From positions 1 through 44,707 of IMG/VR virus record IMGVR_UViG_3300045282_000208: DNA of 44,707 bases; one strand, 5' to 3'. The notes under the pieces were generated by a model. It did no database searches. It had not been told where the DNA came from and worked only from the letters and a program-made list of their open reading frames with translations. The translations under genes were made by a program, and so were the position numbers. This document shows, one piece after another, positions 6,833 to 13,667 of the stretch. Position 1 is the first letter of the stretch. Each line of letters begins with the position of its first letter. This DNA is from a virus.

Positions 6833-7287
6833 CGCTTGTCTCCAGTGAGGGGCACCGGCAACGTCCGCTGATTCGGCACCGCCAGTGGTTCAGCCTGCGT
6901 GACGAACGCGAACTCCTCGCTCGTCGCGAACACGTTCACGATCGTCGTCGGCGGGTGCTCACTCACCGACTGGTCGATCTGCGGCACCTTCCCGAAGCGC
7001 CGCTGCTCCAGTACCTCCAGCGCCGCCTGCCGGTCCCGCGGCCGCATCCGCATCGACCACCCGAAGAACTTCGCGATCTCCTCGGGCTTGCCCATCGCCA
7101 GCACCGCCAGCGCCTGCAGGATGCGCTCGCCATCCGGCAGCCCCGTGTGCTTGTCAATGAGTGCGGCGGTCGGGCTTGCCAGCAGCGCCTCCGTCGCGGC
7201 GACGACGGCGCGCCCGCGCGGCTTGCGGGGCTTCCGCGGTTTCCGGTGCGAGGGGTTCAGCCGCATCTTGCTCCGTCCCACGAACAT
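6829..7287 (-). CDS. Putative small terminase subunit or packaging-region protein (152 aa)
   Basis: ATG 7287 follows a strong ribosome site (GGAGGG, four bases upstream). The N-terminus is very basic (RKPRKPRKPRGR). A helical region follows ending 'MRPRDRQAALEVLEQRRFGKVPQ', a phrase typical of small proteins encoded just before large terminases, where it follows a DNA-binding helical domain. The gene is two ahead of terL. No clear helix-turn-helix is visible, so this is a positional guess. Its first 134 bp overlap the end of the upstream gene. Confidence 0.6.
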   Translation of the reverse strand: MFVGRSKMRLNPSHRKPRKPRKPRGRAVVAATEALLASPTAALIDKHTGLPDGERILQALAVLAMGKPEEIAKFFGWSMRMRPRDRQAALEVLEQRRFGKVPQIDQSVSEHPPTTIVNVFATSEEFAFVTQAEPLAVPNQRTLPVPLTGDKR

Positions 7288-7519
7288 CGCGCCCTCCCTT
7301 CGGCTTCGCGACCAGCGCCACGTAGAACGTCCGCTGCCGCAGCGCCTGCAGGATCTCCGTCAGCCCGCCCGTCGCCGTCGGGTCCAGCGTCAGCCGCAGG
7401 ATCGCTTCCCCGTCGCCGTTGATCGCGAACGCGATGCCCGTGTCCGGCAGCGACGCCAGCGCGCAGAACACCAGCTGCCCCTCCGGCGTCAGCGGCAGCG
7501 CGGGCAGCGGCCCCCTCAC
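7154..7519 (-). CDS. Hypothetical protein overlapping the next gene by 134 bp (121 aa)
   Basis: A GTG at 7519 overlaps the lipoprotein stop as GTGA, with GTGGAG upstream. The first ~75 residues look like an ordinary globular domain (LTPEGQLVFCALASLP, GIAFAINGDGEAILRLTLDP). The last ~45 residues are low-complexity, basic and Ala/Arg-rich, and lie opposite-frame within the start of the next gene. The tail may be a by-product of the overlap. The function is unknown. Confidence 0.65.
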   Translation of the reverse strand: MRGPLPALPLTPEGQLVFCALASLPDTGIAFAINGDGEAILRLTLDPTATGGLTEILQALRQRTFYVALVAKPKGGRDVRGTEQDAAEPLAPETAEAPQAARARRRRRDGGAAGKPDRRTH

Positions 7520-7929
7520 GGCGCGCTCCACTGCCCGCTGATCTCGGCCGTCGGCGCGAACCCGTTTACGCTGCTCTCGCGGAACAGCTGCCCGTCCACG
7601 AAGATCTGCACCGTCACCGTCCCCACGAAGAACCCCACGTCCTTCGCCTGCAGCGCGAGGAACTGCGACGACCGCGTCGAACGGAACGACGCGAACCACG
7701 GCAGGTTCGTCCGCAAGGTCGTCGTCCCCTCCTGCGTCGAGGTCAGCGAGATCTCGATGACCCCCGGGTCCGTCCCCGTCACCCGGAACTCCACCTCATG
7801 GACGACCGGCGCAGGCGGCACCACCACCGTCGGCGCAGTGGGCGACCGGTCCTTCTCGTCGCTGCACCCGCAGAGCGTCGAACACCCCGACACCAGCAGC
7901 AACGGCAGCAGCAGCGGCACCACGCGCAT
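7516..7929 (-). CDS. MmpS-like lipoprotein (137 aa)
   Basis: ATG 7929 follows GAGG at a good distance; a TTG at 7941 is possible. Residues 1-16 are a lipoprotein signal (MRVVPLLLPLLLVSGC) with lipobox LVSGC and lipidated Cys16. The mature part has a beta pattern: 'EFRVTGTDPGVIEISLTS', 'TLRTNLPWFASF', 'LALQAKDVG', 'VTVQIFVDGQLFRESSVNGF'. This resembles the small MmpS/transport-accessory beta-sandwich family (VTGT...LPW...AQ...VDG...S...G). It is probably anchored to a host membrane. Superinfection exclusion or a role in lysis are possible, unproven roles. Confidence 0.75.
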   Translation of the reverse strand: MRVVPLLLPLLLVSGCSTLCGCSDEKDRSPTAPTVVVPPAPVVHEVEFRVTGTDPGVIEISLTSTQEGTTTLRTNLPWFASFRSTRSSQFLALQAKDVGFFVGTVTVQIFVDGQLFRESSVNGFAPTAEISGQWSAP

Positions 7930-7937
7930 GGCGGTCC

Positions 7938-8462
7938 TCAACGGCGCAGCGTCACGTCGATGAGCGCGAGCACCGTGTCACGCCCCTCCTGATCGACCAG
8001 CGCCTGCCGCGCCAGCGTCAGCGCCGACCGCAGCCGCTCGACCTCCGTCGCGCCCTCGCTGTCGAACGACGGCGGCGGCTCATTGTAGGCGCTGCTGCTG
8101 ATCGTCACCAGCCCCTCGCCCGGCAGCAGCACCTGCAGCAGGTTCGGCAACCCGTGCGGGTCGTGCCTGACGTGCAGCGGCACCGTCGAGGCCAGCACCG
8201 TGTCCGCGAACGGCACCGCCAGCGCCTCGACGTGCGTGCTCTGCATCAGCACGATGAGCACCCGCCGCAGCAGCAGCAGCTGCTGGACGAGGTCCAGCGC
8301 CTGCGTCATCGCATCGTGCAGGTCGGCCGCATTGACCATGGCCCGCTCGCGAGGGCCAGCCAGCGCCGAGGCCAGCGCCAGCGCCTGCAGCCGGTCGCGC
8401 AAGGGTTCGCTCGCCGCGTCCGGCTCGGAGATCAGGTCGAAGGGTTCCGTCGAGTGCGTCAT
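7938..8462 (-). CDS. Hypothetical protein (174 aa)
   Basis: ATG 8462 overlaps the upstream stop as ATGA. The product is helical with a leucine-rich stretch (ALDLVQQLLLLRRVLIVLMQS, about residues 54-74) that could be a coiled coil or amphipathic helix. A central 'HDPHGLPNLLQVLLPGEGLVTI' segment follows, then a C-terminal helix. No known motif was recognised. It lies between the nuclease and the lipoprotein genes. Confidence 0.75.
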   Translation of the reverse strand: MTHSTEPFDLISEPDAASEPLRDRLQALALASALAGPRERAMVNAADLHDAMTQALDLVQQLLLLRRVLIVLMQSTHVEALAVPFADTVLASTVPLHVRHDPHGLPNLLQVLLPGEGLVTISSSAYNEPPPSFDSEGATEVERLRSALTLARQALVDQEGRDTVLALIDVTLRR

Positions 8463-8956
8463 GGCGTGGCCGTGTCTCCTGCCGGGGGAATGAGGCGCGC
8501 CCGCAGCGGCGGGAGCAGCGTGAACCGCGCCAGCGGCACGTCGTAGCAGAGGTCACCCACGTCGTTCTCGTCGCGCGGGTTCCGCAGCGTCATCCGGCTC
8601 TGCGAGCACCACTCGACCTCGGAGCCGTGCGCGTAGCCGACCACGCCGTCGCTCCACGCCACGCCCAGCAGCCGCACCCAGTGCTTCGGGTGGTCGAACG
8701 GCGCAGCGGCGAGGCCAAGGTGCGCGACCTTGCCGACCTCGATGGGGCACGTCGGGTAGCGGTCGTGGGGCACGGTGCGGCGCTTCACCTCGATGACGCC
8801 GACGACGTGCTCGCGGTCGTCGCTCAGGAGGTAGGCGTCGAAGGGCGCGAAGCGCGGCATGTGCAGCACGCGGAAGCCGAACGCCTGCGCGACGCGCTCG
8901 ACCAGCGCCTGCTGCTGCAGGCGGTCCATGGGTGTCTCCGGGCGCAGCACGCTCAT
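8459..8956 (-). CDS. PD-(D/E)XK-type nuclease-like protein (165 aa)
   Basis: ATG 8956 overlaps the RusA stop as ATGA. A compact restriction-endonuclease-like core is visible: FDAYLL with Asp40 on the first strand, and GVIEVKRR with Glu56 and Lys58 (E-x-K). A later 'YPTCPIEVGKVAHL' segment places a conserved lysine on a helix. This arrangement is seen in short phage PD-(D/E)XK proteins that process or protect DNA. The substrate is unknown. It sits next to RusA and downstream of the recombination genes, suggesting a role in DNA processing. Confidence 0.7.
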   Translation of the reverse strand: MSVLRPETPMDRLQQQALVERVAQAFGFRVLHMPRFAPFDAYLLSDDREHVVGVIEVKRRTVPHDRYPTCPIEVGKVAHLGLAAAPFDHPKHWVRLLGVAWSDGVVGYAHGSEVEWCSQSRMTLRNPRDENDVGDLCYDVPLARFTLLPPLRARLIPPAGDTATP

Positions 8957-9399
8957 ACGACCTCGACCACGATGCGGACGCCCTCGGCGTCCTCCGCGGC
9001 GTTTGGGGGCAGCAGGGCGCGCTGGGCGTGAAGCACGGCGACCTGCTTATCGTCCCGATACGCGATGGCGGATAGGGCATCGAGCACCGCCCGGGCCAGC
9101 TTGTCGAGGTCCGGGGCGTCGCCCTGCCGCCGGGGCCGCACCGCGAAGTGGAGCGTGACCCGCACGTCCACCGGGGTCGGCTCGCCGCCGGGGCACCCAG
9201 CCCGGGCGGCCCAGCCGATCGCCTGCCGCCAGTGGCGAAGGTGGGCGTTGTCGTGGGTCATCCGGCCCTTGCCGAGCGACCGCATCGACCCCTGCCCGAC
9301 CGGGCGTCCCGTCACGAAACACGCCAGAATCAGCGTGTTTTCGGGATAGGGCAGATGACCCTTACCCGTAAGGCGTTTATCGGCAGTCACTTCCAGCAC
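8953..9399 (-). CDS. rusA: RusA-family Holliday-junction resolvase
   Basis: Cuts four-way DNA junctions made during replication and recombination. The core reads LILACFVTGRPVGQGSMR near residue 23 and PDLDKLARAVLDALSAIAY with Asp97/Asp99, followed by DDKQV (Asp116-117), which are the catalytic acids of RusA. The listed start is a GTG at 9399 without a clear ribosome site. The family usually begins close to LILACF, so the true start may be internal. It works with the ERF and nuclease proteins encoded upstream and may trim branched DNA before packaging. Confidence 0.88.
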   Translation of the reverse strand: MLEVTADKRLTGKGHLPYPENTLILACFVTGRPVGQGSMRSLGKGRMTHDNAHLRHWRQAIGWAARAGCPGGEPTPVDVRVTLHFAVRPRRQGDAPDLDKLARAVLDALSAIAYRDDKQVAVLHAQRALLPPNAAEDAEGVRIVVEVV

Positions 9400-9411
9400 C
9401 TAACATCTTTC

Positions 9412-9437
9412 GTGCCATGCGTGTCTCAGAATGGCAC
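9412..9437. promoter_or_regulatory. Inverted repeat before rusA
   Basis: GTGCCAT (9412-9418) and ATGGCAC (9431-9437) form a perfect 7-bp inverted repeat with a 12-base spacer. It lies just upstream of the rusA start and next to the leftward TTGACA. It could be an operator or an mRNA hairpin. Confidence 0.5.
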
Positions 9438-9523
9438 ATGTCAAAACATTGTCGTCGGCTGTAAGTTGTTGATAATCCCACAATTGAACATGCCTCTAGA
9501 ACCGCTCAGGTTGCCCGTGGTTG

Positions 9524-9534
9524 AACGCTAGGTT
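9524..9534. promoter_or_regulatory. Fourth copy of the AACGCTAGGTT element
   Basis: AACGCTAGGTT equals the reverse of the element inside the promoter at 18354 and overlaps that in the promoter at 15786. A related AACCGCTCAGGTT lies at 9500-9512. It is a likely binding site of the same regulator. Confidence 0.55.
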
Positions 9535-9606
9535 GCCCCCCGCACCTTCCCCCTTGCCGGGGATCCGATCGTTGAATGGCGGGGGCGCTTCGCTTTTTCG
9601 GCGAAA

Positions 9607-9637
9607 GGGGGGTGTCGGAAAACCGACATGGCCCCCC
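9607..9637 (-). terminator. Candidate leftward terminator hairpin
   Basis: GGGGGG-TGTCGG, an AAAA loop, and CCGACA-TGG-CCCCCC form a 12-bp stem with a small bulge. On the leftward strand it lies 21 bases after the stop of the 70-residue gene and is followed by only three T residues, so it may pause or process the transcript. Confidence 0.5.
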
Positions 9638-9657
9638 ACCCCTACCCCTCCCCCGGT

Positions 9658-9870
9658 TCACTGCGGACTGAAGTAGGCGGCGACGGGCTGCTCGTCGTCG
9701 TCCAGTTCCAGTAGCACCGCGCCTTGGTCGTAGAAGACGTGGTGGAGGGTTGTCCACTGGCCGACCGAGAGCGTGACGGCGATGCACGGCCGCCCTGACG
9801 GGAGCTTGCAGGCGGCCAGCCACGCGAGGGCGGTGTCGAGCGGCAGGGGGCGCAGGACGGGTCGGGTCAT
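9658..9870 (-). CDS. Hypothetical protein (70 aa)
   Basis: Starts at ATG 9870 behind CACTGGAG, the genome's start-site motif, at a distance of 13 bases. A longer frame from 9927 would add low-complexity Pro/Thr residues and is not preferred. The product looks like a small globular domain with alternating strands (PCIAVTLSVGQWTTLHHVFYD, GAVLLELDDDEQPVAAYF). It lies at the end of the helicase block before a hairpin. The function is unknown. Confidence 0.7.
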   Translation of the reverse strand: MTRPVLRPLPLDTALAWLAACKLPSGRPCIAVTLSVGQWTTLHHVFYDQGAVLLELDDDEQPVAAYFSPQ

Positions 9871-9923
9871 GGGTTCTCCAGTGGACGGCGGCGTTGACGA
9901 GGGGGGTGTCCCGGGCGGCGGGG

Positions 9924-11432
9924 TCATTCCTTCCAGCCTTTGGGGTTGAAGAGCGGCGTAGCCGCAGAGGAACGAAGTTCCTCTGTACGTACTGAAGTAC
10001 GTACGTACGTACTACCACCAGCAATTTCATCAGGTTCTTGCAGGTTCCCAGATTCCTCTCTTGGTCCTCTTGTTCCGGCCGGAACCTCTGGGAACAAGTG
10101 GGAACCTTCAGGAACCAGTTCAGGTACGGTGTAGGTGTAGGGGTGGTGTCGGCCGCCGGAGCCGAGGCGCACGACCCAGCCCATGCCGAGCAGCTTGCGC
10201 AGGACGCGGACCTTGTCCTGCTTGCGCCCCTCGACCTGACTGTGGAGGGTCGCCTCGCCGAGCGGCGCGCCCGCGTCGCGCAGGGCGTCGCGCAGGCGGT
10301 CGCCGAGGGCGTGGTCGTCGCGCTGCTGCTTGGTGCCGAGCGTCTCAAACCACCCGGTCGTCTTGTTCAGTTCGATGATGGTGGCCGGGAGGTCGTCCCC
10401 GATCCGCTGCGTCGAGGTGAGCACCCGCTGGGTGTCCTGCCGTTTCATCAGGAACACGTTGTCCACCGAGCCGGGGATCGCGGTCGATCCCATCACGGCG
10501 TGCAGCCCCTCGCGCTCCTCGTGGGTGCTGGCGTGGAAGTTCAGCACCAGCGTGACCCCACTGTCGCGCGCGACGGCGAGGATGGGCGCGAAGGCGGCGG
10601 TGACCTGCGCGTAGTCGTTGAAGTCTTTCGCGCGCAGGATGTGGCCGAGGTGGTCGATCACCACCATGAGCGGGCGGTCGGCCTCGGGCAGGGCCAGCAG
10701 TTGCGCGCGGAGGTCGCGCAGGAAGTGCTCCGGCACGGTCTGCGTGAAGAACTGCACCGGGTCGGCGTGCGACGCCCCCATCTGCCGGAGATGCTGCTTC
10801 ACCTCCCGGGCTTGATCCTCAAACGTGAAGACCCAGACCCGGCCCTGCGTCGTGCGCCACCCCAGCCACGGGATGCCGCGCCCGACCGCCAGCGCGAGCG
10901 TGCGCGTCAGCGTGCCTTTGCCGGTCTTCGGCGGCGCGCAGACGAGGCAGACGCTGCCCGTCGGGATGCGCCCCTCGACCACGTAGGCGATCGCCTCGTC
11001 CGGCGTGTCGAGCAGGTCACCGACGCTGGTCAGGACCAGTGGGGGCGGCTGCGTCACGGGCCGGTGGGGGTCATGCAGTGGTGCCTCGCGCACGACCTGC
11101 AGGAGCGCGGCCTTCGTGTGCGTCGCGAAGTAGTCGCGCAGGTCGCCCGTGGGCACCAGCTTGACGGCCAGCCCGGCGCGCGCGCAGGCGTCGGCGATCT
11201 GCCGCCCCTGCGTCGCCCCGGCCGGACTGCGCTCCGGCAGCACGACGAGGGTCCGCACCCCGGCGGTCTGCAACTGCGTGACGTAGTCCGGCCGCCAGCG
11301 CCCCAGCGCCACGAAGGTCGCGGGCATCTGGCGCGCCCAGAGCGCCTCGGCCCCCACCTCGCGCTGAACGAGGTAGACGGTTTTCTCGTCGGTGAGGTCG
11401 GCGAGGCGGAACAGCGGCGGCGCGGGCGTCAC
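9924..11432 (-). CDS. RepA-type replicative helicase with degenerate TOPRIM domain (502 aa)
   Basis: A likely DNA-replication helicase/initiation protein. Residues 17-105 resemble a TOPRIM fold (VYLVQREVGAEALW ... TLVVLPERSPAG), but the usual DxD pair reads ExS (Glu67, Ser69), so primase catalysis is doubtful. Residues 160-330 form a RecA-like ATPase with Walker A APPKTGKG (166-173), Walker B LMVVIDHLG (255-263) and 'MGSTAIPGSVDNVFLMK', typical of RepA/AAA_25 hexameric helicases. The C-terminus has a winged-helix-like segment and a low-complexity tail encoded by repeats. The GTG start overlaps the upstream stop as GTGA. No zinc-binding primase domain is present. Confidence 0.85.
   Translation of the reverse strand: MTPAPPLFRLADLTDEKTVYLVQREVGAEALWARQMPATFVALGRWRPDYVTQLQTAGVRTLVVLPERSPAGATQGRQIADACARAGLAVKLVPTGDLRDYFATHTKAALLQVVREAPLHDPHRPVTQPPPLVLTSVGDLLDTPDEAIAYVVEGRIPTGSVCLVCAPPKTGKGTLTRTLALAVGRGIPWLGWRTTQGRVWVFTFEDQAREVKQHLRQMGASHADPVQFFTQTVPEHFLRDLRAQLLALPEADRPLMVVIDHLGHILRAKDFNDYAQVTAAFAPILAVARDSGVTLVLNFHASTHEEREGLHAVMGSTAIPGSVDNVFLMKRQDTQRVLTSTQRIGDDLPATIIELNKTTGWFETLGTKQQRDDHALGDRLRDALRDAGAPLGEATLHSQVEGRKQDKVRVLRKLLGMGWVVRLGSGGRHHPYTYTVPELVPEGSHLFPEVPAGTRGPREESGNLQEPDEIAGGSTYVRTSVRTEELRSSAATPLFNPKGWKE
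9965..10012. repeat. Inverted repeat plus GTAC repeat in the 3' end of the helicase gene
   Basis: CAGAGGAAC, GAA, GTTCCTCTG (9965-9985) is a perfect 9-bp hairpin. It is followed by GTACGTAC (9985-9992), TGAA, and a 16-base GTAC tandem (9997-10012). Such palindromic density is unlike the rest of the gene. Confidence 0.8.
10031..10118. repeat. Iteron-like GGTTCC/GGAACC cluster
   Basis: Within 88 bases: CAGGTTCTTG (10031), CAGGTTCCCAG (10041), the 14-bp palindrome GTTCCGGCCGGAAC (10072-10085), GGGAACAAG (10090), GGGAACCTTC (10100) and AGGAACCAG (10110). Similar elements recur at 11673-11684 and 11704-11714. Iterons inside or next to a rep gene are a known layout for replication origins; this is a candidate only. 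Confidence 0.55.
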
Positions 11433-11659
11433 CAGCCCTGCCCCGCGCGCAGTGCCCGGTGGTCGTCCAGCAGGCGCTCGTAGCGGCCCTGCAGGGTCGC
11501 CAGCGCCGTCCGGGCCTCATGGAGGCGGTCCAGCGCGGCGTAGAGGGTCGTGCGGTAAAGGGCGACCTCCCGTCGGAGGTCATACTCGGCGAGGGCGAAG
11601 TGCTCGCGCGCGAGCGCCTCAGCCGTGGGGGTCGATGTCGTGTAGACTGACGCGGTCAC
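11429..11659 (-). CDS. Small coiled-coil protein (76 aa)
   Basis: Starts at GTG 11659 behind GGGAGG five bases upstream. The product is almost all helix with heptad-like leucines (REVALYRTTLYAALDRLHEARTAL, LQGRYERLLDDHRAL), predicting a coiled coil. It overlaps the helicase start as GTGA, so it may be a helicase loader or partner, but this rests on position only. Confidence 0.7.
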   Translation of the reverse strand: MTASVYTTSTPTAEALAREHFALAEYDLRREVALYRTTLYAALDRLHEARTALATLQGRYERLLDDHRALRAGQGW

Positions 11660-11672
11660 TTGAGCCTCCCAA

Positions 11673-11728
11673 GCAGGTTCCTGCGACGGTTACCGGCGCG
11701 CTTGGGGTTCCCAGCCCCCAGCGCGCCG
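11673..11728. promoter_or_regulatory. Two hairpins upstream of the helicase pair
   Basis: GCAGG-TT-CCTGC (11673-11684) is a perfect palindrome. CGGCGCGCT (11694-11702) pairs with AGCGCGCCG (11720-11728), with further GGGG/CCCC pairing around a GTTCCCA loop. There is no T-run, so a simple terminator is unlikely. The loop carries the same GGTTCC core as the cluster in the helicase gene. Confidence 0.6.
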
Positions 11729-11769
11729 TCATTCTCTGCGGTCGGCCCGGCCGACACCAGCCACAGAAT

Positions 11770-12465
11770 CTAGCGGCGTCGGGTCGAGCGGACCACTGCC
11801 GGTGCCGCCACGCGCCGCACCCCGGGCACCGCGAACCCCTCGCCCATCTGGTCAGCCAGCAGCTGCAGCCCCTTCTCGTTGGCGAGCACCAGCAGGTTCC
11901 GCAGGGCGACGGGCACCTCGGGACCGCTCGCGTAGGCCAGCAGCGCGGCGAAGTCGAACACCTCGGGCACGTAGCGCACGCTGACCGCCACGCCCGGCGT
12001 GGGCGTGCTCACCGGCACCACCACCGGGGCCATGAACTCCTCGACCGGCGCGGCCTCGATGTCGCGCGCGAGCGCCTCCTGCCCCTTCGCGCGCTGCGCC
12101 GCGGCGTCGGCCGCCCGGTCGGCCTCGGCCTGCGCCCGGGCCGCGGCTTCGGCGTCGCGCCGGGCCTGCTCCTCGGCCTGCTTCCGGGTCCACTCGTAGC
12201 CCCCGATCGCCCGGTTCAGCGCGTCGAGCGCCACGGTCGCGGGCAGTAGGCGCTGCCGCAGTTCCTCGCAGAGCGCCTTGTGCGCGGCGTGCGCCCGGGC
12301 GACGTGCGGCTTGTAGCCCGCCTCGATCTCCGCGATCAGCGCCTTCACGCCCTCGCGATACTCCACGGCGAGCGCGGCCGTCTCCGGCCCGTCCACCACC
12401 CACGTAGCGACCTCGGCGAGGTCGATCGCCGTCGCGGGTTCAAAGCGCACCAACTCAGTCGGCAT
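11770..12465 (-). CDS. Coiled-coil protein of the phage recombination cassette (231 aa)
   Basis: Starts at ATG 12465 with AACTGGAG fifteen bases upstream, overlapping the nuclease end by 11 bp. The first half is helical ('AGYKPHVARAHAAHKALCEE', then 'ALDALNRAIGGYEWTRKQ'). A charged Ala/Glu/Arg coiled coil occupies about residues 90-140. The C-terminal part holds 'VSVRYVPEVFDFAALLAYAS' and 'MGEGFAVPGVRRVA'. This architecture (helix, Ala-Glu coil, PGVR-type end) recurs next to phage annealing proteins and exonucleases; its biochemical role is not known. Confidence 0.7.
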   Translation of the reverse strand: MPTELVRFEPATAIDLAEVATWVVDGPETAALAVEYREGVKALIAEIEAGYKPHVARAHAAHKALCEELRQRLLPATVALDALNRAIGGYEWTRKQAEEQARRDAEAAARAQAEADRAADAAAQRAKGQEALARDIEAAPVEEFMAPVVVPVSTPTPGVAVSVRYVPEVFDFAALLAYASGPEVPVALRNLLVLANEKGLQLLADQMGEGFAVPGVRRVAAPAVVRSTRRR

Positions 12466-13036
12466 CGGGAATCTCCAGTTGCAGTTGCAGCTGCGCCACC
12501 GTGACGCAGGCATGGAAGTGGCGCAGGTCGCCGCGCGTCTCGCGGCAGAGCGTGAGCTTCGGTGCCCCGCTCGGCAGCAGTTCGATGATGGCGCGGGCGT
12601 GCGGCTCGGGCTGCGGCGCGGCGTAGGCCGCCAGCTGCAGCGGCGTCCACGGGGCCGCCCGCCCGCTCTTGAAGTCGATCACGACCGGCAGATCCTGCCC
12701 GCGCAGGCGGCACCGCAGGTCGAGCCACCCGGCGTAGGTCGTCCCGTCCACCAGTTCCTCGGCCCCGAGCACCTCGATGCCGAAGGTGGTGAGCGCCGTG
12801 CGCCCCGCCTCGTAGTAGCGCAGGTCGCTGCCCCGCAGCCCCGCCTGCGCCGCCGCGTCCCCCTCGCGGGTCAGCACGGCCAGCGCCTGATGCACCCGCG
12901 TGCCCCGGGCGCGGGCCTCGGCCGTCCACCACGGCGAGGTGAACCGGCACCGCTGCAGGATCTGGGTGACGGACAGCACGCGCTGCCCGTCCCGCCAGAA
13001 CGTGTGCGTGTCGTGGTCGAACCGCAGGGGCGGCAT
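12455..13036 (-). CDS. RecB-like PD-(D/E)XK nuclease (193 aa)
   Basis: Likely the exonuclease partner of the ERF annealing protein. Motifs in order are TRVHQAL with His49, YAGWLDL with Asp106, VIDFKSG with Asp121 and Lys123, and LQLAAYA from residue 133. This is the full RecB/Cas4-type set (H...D...DxK...QxxxY). ATG 13036 shares a base with the upstream stop (TGATG). The gene order ERF, small proteins, RecB-like nuclease fits a two-component recombination system. Confidence 0.87.
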   Translation of the reverse strand: MPPLRFDHDTHTFWRDGQRVLSVTQILQRCRFTSPWWTAEARARGTRVHQALAVLTREGDAAAQAGLRGSDLRYYEAGRTALTTFGIEVLGAEELVDGTTYAGWLDLRCRLRGQDLPVVIDFKSGRAAPWTPLQLAAYAAPQPEPHARAIIELLPSGAPKLTLCRETRGDLRHFHACVTVAQLQLQLEIPDAD

Positions 13037-13413
13037 CAGACGAACGCCCTCGGAGGCGTCGGGATGGTCACCCCCGGCGTCGTCGGCCGCCAGAGGTGCA
13101 GGACATGCGGGTGGCAGTCCACGTAGTCGGCCCGGCGCGGGTGCAACTGCATCACGACATCGTCGTCGTCCCAGCACACCCCCTTCAGAAAGACCATCTC
13201 GCGCCACGTCGGGATGCGCGACTTGGACGGGTCGCCCGTCCGCTGCGCCCGGGCGCTGACGTGGTCCCACCCCTCGCCGTCTGAGGCGAGGAAGACCAGT
13301 TCCCACCCCGCCTCGACGCTCGGCACGACGAACGCGCCGTTGTGGCCGTCGCGGCGGTCGCTGGCGACCGGCCCCTCCGTGATGCGTGCCCCCTCGGGCA
13401 CATGGAAGGCCAT
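13036..13413 (-). CDS. Conserved phage protein of the DUF7694 type (125 aa)
   Basis: Starts at ATG 13413, sharing a base with the upstream stop. The product contains 'SDGEGWDHVSARAQ', 'RIPTWREMVFLKGVCWDDDD' and 'QLHPRRADYVDCHPHVLHLW'. That matches a recurrent phage family with the pattern 'GWDHVSV...PTWEEM...K...F...E..V.Q.HP....Y.N.HP..LHLW'. The function is unknown. It is commonly found among early or DNA-metabolism genes, as here. Confidence 0.8.
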   Translation of the reverse strand: MAFHVPEGARITEGPVASDRRDGHNGAFVVPSVEAGWELVFLASDGEGWDHVSARAQRTGDPSKSRIPTWREMVFLKGVCWDDDDVVMQLHPRRADYVDCHPHVLHLWRPTTPGVTIPTPPRAFV

Positions 13414-13667
13414 CACCAGTTCTGGTAGAGCAGCACGGGGATCCCGCGCATCTCGTCGTAGCCCTCGCGCAGCAGGGCGTGCTTCGGCGCGCACCAGAGG
13501 TAGTCGCTGCGCGTCTCGACCCGCCACCCGGCCGCCTCGGCCATCGCCAGCACCTCAGGCCACGCCAGCTGCGCCGTTTCGAGCAGCGTCGCCTGCGGCA
13601 CCTCGACCAGCGGCACGGCCTTGAAGTCCTTGGGGGGCTTGTGCTCGCGCGACGTGCGGGCGCTCAT
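13413..13667 (-). CDS. Hypothetical protein (84 aa)
   Basis: ATG 13667 overlaps the upstream stop as ATGA. A compact domain with 'AWPEVLAMAEAAGWRVETRS' and 'YDEMRGIPVLLY'. One central Trp-Cys (YLWCAPK) is present but no metal motif. It belongs to the run of coupled small genes between the ERF and nuclease genes. The family is not recognised. Confidence 0.75.
   Translation of the reverse strand: MSARTSREHKPPKDFKAVPLVEVPQATLLETAQLAWPEVLAMAEAAGWRVETRSDYLWCAPKHALLREGYDEMRGIPVLLYQNW

Larger units (their letters stand above)
9400..9657. promoter_or_regulatory. Intergenic control region of lower GC content
   Basis: About 258 bases without a convincing gene, clearly less GC-rich than its surroundings over 9400-9510. 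It holds a strong hairpin at 9607-9637, an inverted repeat at 9412-9437, a copy of the promoter-associated 11-bp element at 9524-9534 and a related repeat at 9500-9512. A perfect TTGACA on the leftward strand (9439-9444) has no good -10 partner. It separates the helicase block from the RusA/terminase block, so it is the natural place for a terminator followed by a regulated leftward promoter. Confidence 0.7.

Noticed and set aside
4925-6871. Rightward open frame of 648 codons opposite terL
   Set aside because: Antisense shadow. The terminase motifs are on the other strand.
9439-9444. Perfect TTGACA on the leftward strand upstream of rusA
   Set aside because: The bases 16-18 nt downstream (CGCATG region) do not form a -10 box, so it is only mentioned as part of the control region.
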